From Nocardia cyriacigeorgica (GTDB lineage: Bacteria; Actinomycetota; Actinomycetes; Mycobacteriales; Mycobacteriaceae): 35,490 bases of DNA. The stretch spans positions 1-35,490 of the forward strand of contig NZ_JAAGUY010000038.1 of NCBI RefSeq assembly GCF_010868145.1. Direction: 5' to 3'. Made by a program: the position numbers and the translations under genes. Under the pieces are notes generated by a model, which saw only the letters and a list, made by a program, of their open reading frames with translations, made no database searches and had not been told where the DNA came from. Of the stretch, positions 15,132 to 22,812 are shown one piece after another. How positions within the stretch are numbered: position 1 is the first letter of the stretch; every line of letters begins with the position of its first letter.

Positions 15132-15704
15132 ATGGGTCGAGCTTTGGTGATCGTGGACGTGCAGAACGATTTCTGCGAGGGTGGCTCGCTGGCCGTCGCG
15201 GGTGGGGCGCAGGTGGCGGAGCGGATCAGCGCGCACGCCCGGACACGGGCCGACGATTACGCGGCGGTGGTCGCGACCCGTGACTTCCACGTCGATCCCG
15301 GTGCGCATTTCTCCGACCAACCCGATTTCGTGGACAGCTGGCCGCCGCACTGCCGGGTCGGCACCCCTGGCGCCGAGTTCCATCCGAACTTCGACACCAC
15401 ACCGGTCCAGGCGGTGTTCTCCAAGGGGGCCTACGCCGCGGCCTACTCCGGGTTCGAGGGCGCTGCCGACGACGGGAGCACGCTGACCGACTGGCTGCGT
15501 GCCCGGGATATCGACGCGGTGGACGTCGTCGGGATCGCCACCGATCATTGTGTGCGCGCCACCGCGCTGGATGCCGTGGCGGCCGGGTTCGACACCCGGA
15601 TCCTGCTCGGTCTCACTGCCGGGGTCGCGCCGGAAACCATCGAGAAGGCGCTGGAGCAGCTGCGCGGGGCAGGAGTCGAACTCGAGGGTGCGCTCGCCGG
15701 CTGA
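15132..15704 (+). CDS. pncA: Nicotinamidase/pyrazinamidase
   Basis: A 190-residue cysteine hydrolase that converts nicotinamide to nicotinate; mycobacterial PncA also activates pyrazinamide. The catalytic triad is complete: Asp9 in VDVQNDF, Lys98 in VFSKGAY and Cys140 in GIATDHCVRATALDA. The metal ligands Asp51, His53, His59 and His73 are also present, each shifted by +2 from M. tuberculosis numbering. The ATG at 15132 is chosen over the GTG at 15129 because AGGAGG lies five bases before it. It is downstream of pncB and upstream of the helicase gene. In M. tuberculosis pncA is elsewhere (Rv2043c), so the pairing with pncB is a local difference. Confidence 0.96.
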   Translation: MGRALVIVDVQNDFCEGGSLAVAGGAQVAERISAHARTRADDYAAVVATRDFHVDPGAHFSDQPDFVDSWPPHCRVGTPGAEFHPNFDTTPVQAVFSKGAYAAAYSGFEGAADDGSTLTDWLRARDIDAVDVVGIATDHCVRATALDAVAAGFDTRILLGLTAGVAPETIEKALEQLRGAGVELEGALAG

Positions 15705-15778
15705 GTCGGCGTCGGCGGGTAATCGCCAACCCCATGACCTCGCCCGCGGACCGTACGCGGGTTGTCGGTGCGGCGCAG

Positions 15779-15784
15779 TAGGCT
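15779..15784 (+). promoter_or_regulatory. -10 hexamer TAGGCT for dinG, leaderless-type
   Basis: TAGGCT followed by 6 bases and the GTG at 15791. No ribosome binding site is seen in GCCGGG. Confidence 0.55.
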
Positions 15785-15790
15785 GCCGGG

Positions 15791-17839
15791 GTGCCCGAAC
15801 TTCCGCCCGTCCCGGCCCTGTTGTCGACCGCCGTTACCGCGCTCGGCGGCAAGGAACGGCCGGGCCAGGTGTCGATGGCCGCCGCGGTCGATCACGCCAT
15901 CGACACCAAGGAACATCTCGCGGTGCAGGCCGGTACGGGTACCGGAAAATCACTGGCCTACCTGGTGCCAAGCTTGCGGCATGCGGTGCGCACCGGGCGC
16001 ACGGTCGTGGTGTCGACGGCAACGATCGCGCTGCAACGTCAGCTGGTCGACCGCGATCTGCCCCGGCTCGCCGACGCCCTCGGTAAACCGCTCGGCCGGG
16101 TACCACAGTTCGCGATCCTCAAGGGCCGCAACAACTATCTGTGCCTGAACAAGATCAACAGTGCGATTCCGGAGGAGCCGGCCGAGGCCGAGCTGTTCGA
16201 CGCGTTCGCGGTATCGCGACTCGGCCGCGAGGTGCAGCGGCTCAACGAATGGGCCTCCGACACCGAAACCGGCGACCGCGACGACCTCACTCCCGGCGTC
16301 TCCGATCGGGCCTGGCGTCAGGTCAGCGTCTCCTCGCGGGAATGCCTGGGCAAATCACGATGCCCGTTCGGCCAGGATTGCTTCGCCGAGAAGGCAAGGG
16401 CCGAATCCGCGCAGGCCGACGTCGTCGTCACCAATCACGCCCTGCTGGCCATCGACGCGATCAGCGGCATCCAGGTGCTCCCCGAACACGATGTGGTCGT
16501 GGTCGACGAGGCCCACGAACTCGTCGACAGGGTCACCGGTGTCGCCACCGCCGAACTGTCGGCCGTCGCGATCACTGCCGCGGCCCGCCGCTGCACCAAG
16601 CTCATCGACGAACAAGAGGTCGACCGCCTCGAAGCCGCGGGCGATGCCCTGCACGCCGCGCTCGACGATATGGGACCAAGCCGCTGGGACGCCCTGCCCG
16701 ATGGGATCGCCCCGGTTCTCGCGCTGGTCCGGGACGCCGCATGGAACGCGCACACCGCGCTCGCCCCGCAGGGCGGCACCACCGCGCAGGGTGACGCCGA
16801 TACCGCCGCCGCCCGCACCCGCGCCGTTGCCGCCGTCGAAGAGGTGCACGACGCTGCCGTCCGCGCGCTCACCGCATTCGACGAACCCGATCCCGCGGCC
16901 CGCCGCGACGTGGTGTGGCTGGCCGCCGACGAGCTGCGCGGCGTCACCCGCCGCACGTTGCGGATGGCCCCGTTGTCGGTCGGAGGACTGTTGCGCAGCA
17001 GGTTGTTCGGTGCGTCGACGGTGGTGCTGACCTCGGCAACCTTGCAGATCGGCGGTTCCTTCGACGGTCTCGCCATCACCTGGGGACTGCCCGCGCAGTC
17101 GTCCAGCCGCACCGACACCGCGGCCGCCAATGGTGCCGAGGCGCCGTCGGACAACGAGACGGTGCGCTGGACCTCCCTCGATGTCGGGTCACCGTTCGAC
17201 CATGCGAAGTCCGGAATCCTGTACGTCGCCAAACATCTGCCCGCGCCGGGCCGCGACGGTCTGTCCCCCGCCTACCTCGACGAAATCGAGCGGCTGATCA
17301 CCGCGGCAGGCGGACGCACGCTCGGCCTCTTCTCGTCCATGCGCGCCGCGAAGGCCGCCACCGAGGTGCTACGCAATCGGCTGGACACACCCGTGCTGTG
17401 TCAGGGCGAGGACTCCACCGGAGCGCTGGTGCGCAAATTCGCCGACGATCCGGCGACATCGCTGTTCGGCACCCTGTCGCTGTGGCAGGGCGTCGATGTG
17501 CCGGGGCCGTCGCTGAGCCTGGTGATCCTGGACCGCATCCCGTTCCCCCGCCCCGACGACCCGCTGCTCACCGCACGTCAGCGGGCCGTCGAATCGCGCG
17601 GCGGCAACGGCTTCATGTCCGTCGCCGCCAGCCACGCCGCCCTGCTCCTGGCCCAGGGCACCGGTCGCCTGCTGCGCAGCGTCGACGACCGCGGTGTGGT
17701 CGCCATTCTCGACTCTCGCCTTGCCACCGCTCGTTACGGCGGTTACCTGCGTGCGTCGTTGCCGCCGTATTGGGAGACCAGCGATCCCGAGGTGGTCGCA
17801 CGAGCCCTGCAACGACTAACAGCCGCCGCCAAAGTCTGA
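15791..17839 (+). CDS. dinG: DinG-type ATP-dependent DNA helicase
   Basis: A 682-residue superfamily 2, XPD/DinG-type 5'-3' helicase (Rv1329c-like). The Walker A motif is QAGTGTGKSLAYLVP near residue 50, followed by VVSTATIALQ (motif Ia) and VVVDEAHELVD (DEAH box). Between them are four cysteines (NNYLCL, REC, SRC, QDC), the pattern of the XPD-type iron-sulfur domain. C-terminal motifs include VLTSATL, LGLFSSMRAA, LFGTLSLWQGVDVPG, VILDRIPFPRP and a final GTGRLLRS. Members unwind R-loops, D-loops and G-quadruplexes in repair. I see no LexA box in the short gap before it. The start is a GTG at 15791. Confidence 0.94.
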   Translation: MPELPPVPALLSTAVTALGGKERPGQVSMAAAVDHAIDTKEHLAVQAGTGTGKSLAYLVPSLRHAVRTGRTVVVSTATIALQRQLVDRDLPRLADALGKPLGRVPQFAILKGRNNYLCLNKINSAIPEEPAEAELFDAFAVSRLGREVQRLNEWASDTETGDRDDLTPGVSDRAWRQVSVSSRECLGKSRCPFGQDCFAEKARAESAQADVVVTNHALLAIDAISGIQVLPEHDVVVVDEAHELVDRVTGVATAELSAVAITAAARRCTKLIDEQEVDRLEAAGDALHAALDDMGPSRWDALPDGIAPVLALVRDAAWNAHTALAPQGGTTAQGDADTAAARTRAVAAVEEVHDAAVRALTAFDEPDPAARRDVVWLAADELRGVTRRTLRMAPLSVGGLLRSRLFGASTVVLTSATLQIGGSFDGLAITWGLPAQSSSRTDTAAANGAEAPSDNETVRWTSLDVGSPFDHAKSGILYVAKHLPAPGRDGLSPAYLDEIERLITAAGGRTLGLFSSMRAAKAATEVLRNRLDTPVLCQGEDSTGALVRKFADDPATSLFGTLSLWQGVDVPGPSLSLVILDRIPFPRPDDPLLTARQRAVESRGGNGFMSVAASHAALLLAQGTGRLLRSVDDRGVVAILDSRLATARYGGYLRASLPPYWETSDPEVVARALQRLTAAAKV

Positions 17840-18073
17840 GGGCCCAGCCGCCGCTGCCGCCAGCCATTCCTTCACCGGCCCAGGTCGACCACACCGGATA
17901 CCCGGCACGAACCGCCGCCGACGCCGCCCAAGGGCCGCCATCCGCACGCACCGCCGCCTAATGGAACCGCGATCCCGACCCCCGGAGAACCGGCCGGGCA
18001 CCACGCGGTCGGGCGGCGACGACGTTTGCGCGGCGACATGGCCGGCACCGGACGGCGGAACCGCACCTTGCGA

Positions 18074-18472
18074 TCAATCCCGCACCGCGACCGCGTCTAC
18101 TTCGAACAGCATCCCCGGCATGGCGAGCGCCGCGACACCGGTCAATGTTTGGGTCGGCGGCTGCTTGCCCCAGATCTCCGCGACCTTCTCGGCGAGCACG
18201 CCCAGCTTGGTCAGGTCGTGGTCGACGATGTGGGTGCGCAACTGGGCGACGTCGGCGTAGTCCAGCCCCACCGATCGCAGGGCGATACCGAGATTGCCGA
18301 AGGCCCGGTCCACCTGCGCCGCGAAGTCCTCGCTGGTGGTGTGGCCCTCGGCGTCGGAATCGTATTGGCCGGCAATGAAGACCAGTTCGCCGCGCACGCG
18401 CGCGACATGGCTGTAGCCGAAACCGGTCGGGTCGTGCAGGCCGTCGGGGTTGCTGATCTCGATCGTCACCAT
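18074..18472 (-). CDS. RidA/YjgF family protein
   Basis: A 132-residue member of the YjgF/YER057c/UK114 family. It has SNPDGLHDPTGFGYSHVARV, ELVFIAGQYDSDAEG, DFAAQVDRAFGNLGIAL, DVAQLRTHIVDH and a C-terminal TLTGVAALAMPGMLFEVDAVAV. Canonical RidA uses an Arg in this last part to hydrolyse enamine/imine intermediates. Here that position reads PGMLFEVDAV with no clear Arg, so it may be a non-RidA subgroup (Rid4-7) with another role. The ATG at 18472 follows AAGGAG closely; a GTG one codon later has better spacing. It is the first gene of the block that separates dinG from glgP, with no obvious partner. Confidence 0.88.
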   Translation of the reverse strand: MVTIEISNPDGLHDPTGFGYSHVARVRGELVFIAGQYDSDAEGHTTSEDFAAQVDRAFGNLGIALRSVGLDYADVAQLRTHIVDHDLTKLGVLAEKVAEIWGKQPPTQTLTGVAALAMPGMLFEVDAVAVRD

Positions 18473-18560
18473 CGTCTCCTTCGTCAGTGTGATGTCGACG
18501 TGGAGGTGACGACACAGCCCGGACGAGTGTGACATCGCTGTATGGAGGTCACCCTCCGGC

Positions 18561-20324
18561 TCACGACAGCGGCAACGACTTCCACCAGTCCATGAAGTCC
18601 TCGGGAGATTTGTGCATTCCCATGGTGTAGAGCAGGAAGGTGCCGCGGGGCGGTCCGGGGAAGCTGGTCATCATGGTGTGCTGGTGCCCCATGGACTGCG
18701 GCAGGTGATAGTTCGGGTACGTCACCCCGCCAAGGGCATCGTGAGTGATATCGATCGGCTGCAATCCATCGAGCACTCGCCGCACTTCATCAGCCGTCTC
18801 GTACTCGACGAGATAGTAGGAGGTCGCGGTGAGGCCGTCGGTGCCCATACAGCCCCACGCCGCTGACCACGCACCGAAATCCGGGCCCGTGCTCGCCTGG
18901 CCGTCCCACAGTTCCTCCTCCTTCGCGGCGTCGTGTGACACGCAACCGGCCTCCGCGAAACCGTTGCCCGGCGAGGTCCGCGGCACCATCCTCGGGAACT
19001 CGGTACTGATCGCTCCGGTCGGTGCGGGGGCGGAGTCGTCGGAGGTATCCATGACGACCAGCGCGACGATCGTCGCGATGACGGCAAGCACCGCCACCAC
19101 CGACAGTCCGATGGTGCGCTTCCGACGCGAACGAAGACCATCGCCATCGGCCTTACGCATCGGCGACAGTGCGCCGGTCGTCGCCGAAAGCTCCCCGGTC
19201 GGCGGCGAATACACCTGCTGCCGGGGCGGAGTGAGCGGACCGGCCATCGGTCGCATGCCCGGTCCGGTGCCGGCCGTCACGGAGCTGGTGCCGACCGAAC
19301 CGTGGATGGTGCCGACGGTATGCGGCTGTGACAGGTGAGGCGGTCTGGGCTGGGGCTGCGAGTGCGGCTGTGACAGGTGAGGTGGCCTGGGCTGCGGCTG
19401 CGGCTGCGGCTGCGGCTGAATCCGCTGCCCCTGAGCGGTCGCCATCGGCGCCTGCATGGTCGTCGCCACGCGACCATGCGGCCCCGACACCGGCGCTGCC
19501 CCCGACAACGCCGCGCGCACGGCCTCGGCGAATTCCGCACAGCTACCGAATCTTTCCTCCGGACGCTTGGCCAACGCCCGCGCCATGACCGCGTCCAAGG
19601 CCGCGGGCATACCGAGCCGGACACTGCTCAGCGCCGGCGGCGAATGCTGAAGATGGCCTTGAATCACGGCCACCGGATGCGGCGAGTTGAAGGGCGCGGT
19701 GCCGGTCAGCATCCAGAACAGGCTGCAAGCCAGCGAATACTGATCGGTGCGGTGATCGAGTGGTGCGCCGGTGAGCTGTTCGGGTGAGGCGTAGGCGATG
19801 GTGGCGGTGAACGAGCCCGTCTGAGTGAGATGACCGCCGTCATCACGCAATCGCGCGATGCCGAAGTCGGTGAGGTACACCCGTTCCGGCCCGGTATGCG
19901 CGTTGGAGAGCATGATGTTGGCCGGTTTCACATCGCGGTGCAGCACACCCATGCTGTGCGCGAAGTCGAGTGCCTGCGCGGTATCGGCGATGATCCGCAC
20001 CGCGCGCATGACCGGCAACGTGTTCGGGTCGAGGGACGCGGCGTCGACACCATCGATGTACTGCATCGAGATCCACAGCTGCGCGTCCTCGACACCGCGG
20101 TCGAACACGGTGACGATATTGGGATGGTCCAGTTGGGCGGCGAGATCGGCCTCCCGTTCGAACCTCGCCCTGGTTTCCTTGTCGTCGAACAGATCCGGAT
20201 TCAGCAGCTTGAGCGCGGTGCGTCGCGGCAGTCGCGGATGTTTGGCGAGGTAGACCGATCCCATCCCGCCGCGGCCGAGCCTGCGTTCGATCTGATATCC
20301 GGCGAAGACCGAACCCGGTTGCAC
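18561..20324 (-). CDS. Membrane Ser/Thr protein kinase with Gln-Pro repeat linker
   Basis: A 587-residue transmembrane kinase of the actinobacterial Pkn type. The kinase domain spans about 10-270: glycine loop GRGGMGSVY, Lys39, catalytic HRDVKPANIM (Asp131), DFGIA (Asp153), and ASPEQL in place of APE. A Pro/Gln-rich juxtamembrane linker (about 280-400) holds a duplicated 14-residue unit and a run of Gln-Pro. A basic stop-transfer cluster (RSRRKR) precedes one membrane helix (about 405-425). The extracellular domain of about 160 residues has two cysteines, likely one disulfide, and no family I recognise. The start is a GTG at 20324 with AGGAGG seven bases upstream. The signal and substrates are unknown. 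Confidence 0.93.
   Translation of the reverse strand: MQPGSVFAGYQIERRLGRGGMGSVYLAKHPRLPRRTALKLLNPDLFDDKETRARFEREADLAAQLDHPNIVTVFDRGVEDAQLWISMQYIDGVDAASLDPNTLPVMRAVRIIADTAQALDFAHSMGVLHRDVKPANIMLSNAHTGPERVYLTDFGIARLRDDGGHLTQTGSFTATIAYASPEQLTGAPLDHRTDQYSLACSLFWMLTGTAPFNSPHPVAVIQGHLQHSPPALSSVRLGMPAALDAVMARALAKRPEERFGSCAEFAEAVRAALSGAAPVSGPHGRVATTMQAPMATAQGQRIQPQPQPQPQPRPPHLSQPHSQPQPRPPHLSQPHTVGTIHGSVGTSSVTAGTGPGMRPMAGPLTPPRQQVYSPPTGELSATTGALSPMRKADGDGLRSRRKRTIGLSVVAVLAVIATIVALVVMDTSDDSAPAPTGAISTEFPRMVPRTSPGNGFAEAGCVSHDAAKEEELWDGQASTGPDFGAWSAAWGCMGTDGLTATSYYLVEYETADEVRRVLDGLQPIDITHDALGGVTYPNYHLPQSMGHQHTMMTSFPGPPRGTFLLYTMGMHKSPEDFMDWWKSLPLS
19321..19418. repeat. Tandem 42-base repeat plus GCTGCG hexamers inside the kinase gene
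   Basis: Two 42-base units (19321-19362 and 19363-19404) are nearly identical over their first half, and about four and a half in-frame GCTGCG hexamers run from 19391. On the minus strand they encode a Gln-Pro run and two copies of a QPQPRPPHLSQPH-like segment. Copy number is likely to vary between strains by slippage without breaking the frame. Confidence 0.8.
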
Positions 20325-20542
20325 CAGCGCCCCTCCTAGTTCGATCTGTCGAGCACGCCGATCCTATCGGGCACCGACCGGTCTCGGCCCGTCCGCCCGC
20401 GCACGGCAGATGTTGCCGCAGCACAACACCTGGCCGCCAACGCAGGCATCACCACTTCGGCCTCAGCCGCCGACGCCACCGGCCAACGCAGCGATCACCG
20501 CCGCAACGTCGGCCCGCCGGCGTCCATCCCCCGAAACGCCGG

Positions 20543-20573
20543 TGCGGCGCGGTGATCGCATCACCGCGCCGCA
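20543..20573. terminator. Long GC-rich hairpin after the DoxX gene
   Basis: A perfect 14-base-pair stem (20543-20556 with 20560-20573) with a 3-base centre (CGC), starting 19 bases after the DoxX stop on the minus strand. No T-tract follows, so termination would be of the hairpin-only type common in actinobacteria. The tight loop means it could instead be a 31-base near-palindromic protein site. Confidence 0.55.
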
Positions 20574-20591
20574 TCGATGACAGCTACTTGA

Positions 20592-21131
20592 CTACAGCGC
20601 ACCCTTGAGGATCAGGGTCAGCACCCCGGTCACCGCCGCGAGCACAACAACGCCGACACCCCAGGCGAATCCGACGCGGTACCACGGACGGCCGTAGTCG
20701 AGCGAGAAGCGGCCCGGCCCGGTGAAGGCAATGGCCAACGCGACGGTGCCGAACAGCAGGCCCTCCTTGTAGCCCTGGCCGGTGAGCAGCCCACCGCTCC
20801 ACATCTGGTTGATGACGTTGATCATGGTGCCGAGGACGATGGCGGCGGCCAGCGGGGTCAGCAGGCCAAGGGCCAGCATCAGCCCGCCGACGAACTCGGT
20901 CAGCCCGGCGAGGGTGCCGAACAGCTCACCGGGGTTGTATCCCATGCCTTCGAACATGGCGACGGTGCCGCTGTGGCCGGGGCCGTCGAACCAGCCGAAG
21001 AGTTTCTGGGCGCCATGGGCCGCGAGCAAGCCACCGAAGACGACGCGCAGGGCCAGCAGTCCGATATCGGAAGAGATGTTGTCGTAGGGGGTCTTGACGT
21101 TCAGACGCTCGAGCGTCGATTTGGTGGTCAT
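20592..21131 (-). CDS. DoxX family membrane protein
   Basis: A 179-residue integral membrane protein with four main hydrophobic segments. The DoxX hallmarks are present: IGLLALRVVFGGLLAAHGAQKLFGWF near the N-terminus, GTLAGLTEFVGGLMLALGLLTPLAAAI and KEGLLFGTVALAIAFTGPGRFSLD. In M. tuberculosis a DoxX protein works with a superoxide dismutase and a thiosulfate sulfurtransferase in detoxification; neither is encoded nearby, so the role here is open. The ATG at 21131 follows GAGGAC. It lies between the purine permease and the kinase on the same strand, with a 113-base gap on the upstream side. Confidence 0.92.
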   Translation of the reverse strand: MTTKSTLERLNVKTPYDNISSDIGLLALRVVFGGLLAAHGAQKLFGWFDGPGHSGTVAMFEGMGYNPGELFGTLAGLTEFVGGLMLALGLLTPLAAAIVLGTMINVINQMWSGGLLTGQGYKEGLLFGTVALAIAFTGPGRFSLDYGRPWYRVGFAWGVGVVVLAAVTGVLTLILKGAL

Positions 21132-21244
21132 CAGTCTGTCCTCATCATCGTGCGGTCTATCGATCGCAGCCCGTTAGCTTCGCAAAGAAGCGGACTACGG
21201 TCCGATTGTTTCACCTTGGACACCAACTGCGCGACCCCGCGAAC

Positions 21245-22606
21245 CTATTCCGCAAGAAAGAAGAAATATCCGAGGAAGATGACCATGAGGACCCACATCG
21301 CCGGATGGACCTCTTTGATCTTGCCCTTCGCAACCATGACGACCGGGTAGAACAGCATGCCCATGGCCAGGCCGTTCGCGATCGAGTAGGTCAGCGGCAT
21401 CATGATGATCGTGATGAACGCGGGCACGGCGAACTCGAGTCGCTGCCAATCAATCTCACCCAGCGCCCTGGCCATGAGCACACCGACGACGATCAGCGCC
21501 GCCGATGTCACCGCACCGGATTTCGCGACGATCTCGAACACCGGGAAGCAGAACATCGCGACCGCGAACCAGCCCGCCGTCGCGACCGCCGTCAATCCGG
21601 TACGACCACCCGCGGACACACCCGCGGTCGATTCCACGTAGGCGGTGGTGGTGGAGGTACCGATGATCGCGCCTGCCGTGGTGCCCACCGAATCGGCGGC
21701 CAGCGCACTCGCCGCGCGCGGCAGCTTGCCGTCCTTGTCCAGCAGTCCGGCCTGATTCGCGACGCCGATCAAGGTGCCGGAGGCGTCGAAGAAATCGACG
21801 AACAGCATGGTCAGCACGACGACGATCATCTGCCCGGTGAAGGCGTCGGGCAGATGGATGATTGCCTGCCCGAAGGTCTCGTCCAGCCCACGCGGCAACG
21901 CCGCGATGCCGTCCGGCAGTTCGACCAGCCCGCTGACCATGCCGACGATCGTGGTCAGCACGATGCCGTACAGCACCGCGCCGTGCCAGCCGATAACCAC
22001 GAAACCCACGGTCACGACCAGGCCGAACAGCGCGAGCAGTGTGGTGCCCTTGGTGAAATCACCCAGCGCGACGAATGTCGCGTCGTTGGCGACGACGATC
22101 CCCGCGTTCTTCAAACCGAGGAACGCGACGAACATCCCGATACCCGCCCCGACCGCGAGCTTCATCTGCATGGGAATCGCATTGAGGATGCGTTCGCGCA
22201 CCTTGGTCACCGCGAGGATGAAGAAGATGACACCCGACAGCAACGTCCCCGACAACGCCACCTGCCACGGAATCCCCATCCCGAGCACCACCGAATAGGC
22301 GAAGAACGCGTTGAGCCCCATACCGGGCGCCAACGCGACCGGATACTTCGCCCACAAGCCCATCACCAGCGTGCCGAACACCGCGGCCACGGCGGTCGCG
22401 GTGAACACCGCCTGGGTGGGAATGCCCAGCTCACCGAGTACGCCGTGGTCGCCGAGCACCGACGGGTTGACCGCGAGCACATAGGACATGGCCAGGAACG
22501 TCACCGTGCCCGCCATCAGCTCCCGCCGGACGGTCGAACCGTTCGAGCTGACACCGAAATAGTTATCGATATGACCCCGGGTTCGGGTCAGCACGTCGAT
22601 GGCCAT
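21245..22606 (-). CDS. NCS2-family purine permease (AzgA-like)
   Basis: A 453-residue inner-membrane transporter with about 12-14 hydrophobic segments, of the AzgA branch of the NCS2 family that imports adenine, guanine or hypoxanthine with protons. Typical segments are ELMAGTVTFLAMSYVLAVNP near the N-terminus, LAPGMGLNAFFAYSVV, MLFVDFFDASGTLIGVANQAG and the GTSTTTAYVESTAGVSAGGRTGLTAV signature. The ATG at 22606 has GGAG eight bases before it; the frame continues upstream without similarity. Base specificity cannot be read from sequence. No purine-catabolism genes are adjacent, so salvage is the likely role. Confidence 0.94.
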   Translation of the reverse strand: MAIDVLTRTRGHIDNYFGVSSNGSTVRRELMAGTVTFLAMSYVLAVNPSVLGDHGVLGELGIPTQAVFTATAVAAVFGTLVMGLWAKYPVALAPGMGLNAFFAYSVVLGMGIPWQVALSGTLLSGVIFFILAVTKVRERILNAIPMQMKLAVGAGIGMFVAFLGLKNAGIVVANDATFVALGDFTKGTTLLALFGLVVTVGFVVIGWHGAVLYGIVLTTIVGMVSGLVELPDGIAALPRGLDETFGQAIIHLPDAFTGQMIVVVLTMLFVDFFDASGTLIGVANQAGLLDKDGKLPRAASALAADSVGTTAGAIIGTSTTTAYVESTAGVSAGGRTGLTAVATAGWFAVAMFCFPVFEIVAKSGAVTSAALIVVGVLMARALGEIDWQRLEFAVPAFITIIMMPLTYSIANGLAMGMLFYPVVMVAKGKIKEVHPAMWVLMVIFLGYFFFLAE

Positions 22607-22812
22607 GGGGGGTACTCCAGTCGGGAAACGAGTGAGCGGGTGCCCGAGCACGTTATCCGATAGTGGACCAACAAGCCTGGTCAGCCACCGAAAACAGTGA
22701 TATGCGTGACGCTGGGACACCCGGCCCGTTGTTCGGTCGGTGACGCGCGGTCACGCGCTCGGCGCAGGGCTCACCGCACCCGGGCGCAGCCCTCACACAT
22801 CCAGCGCCACCC

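Noticed and set aside
14010..15548. 512-codon minus-strand frame opposite pncB and pncA
   Set aside because: It is the mirror of two enzymes with complete catalytic motifs. Long antisense frames are expected at this GC content.
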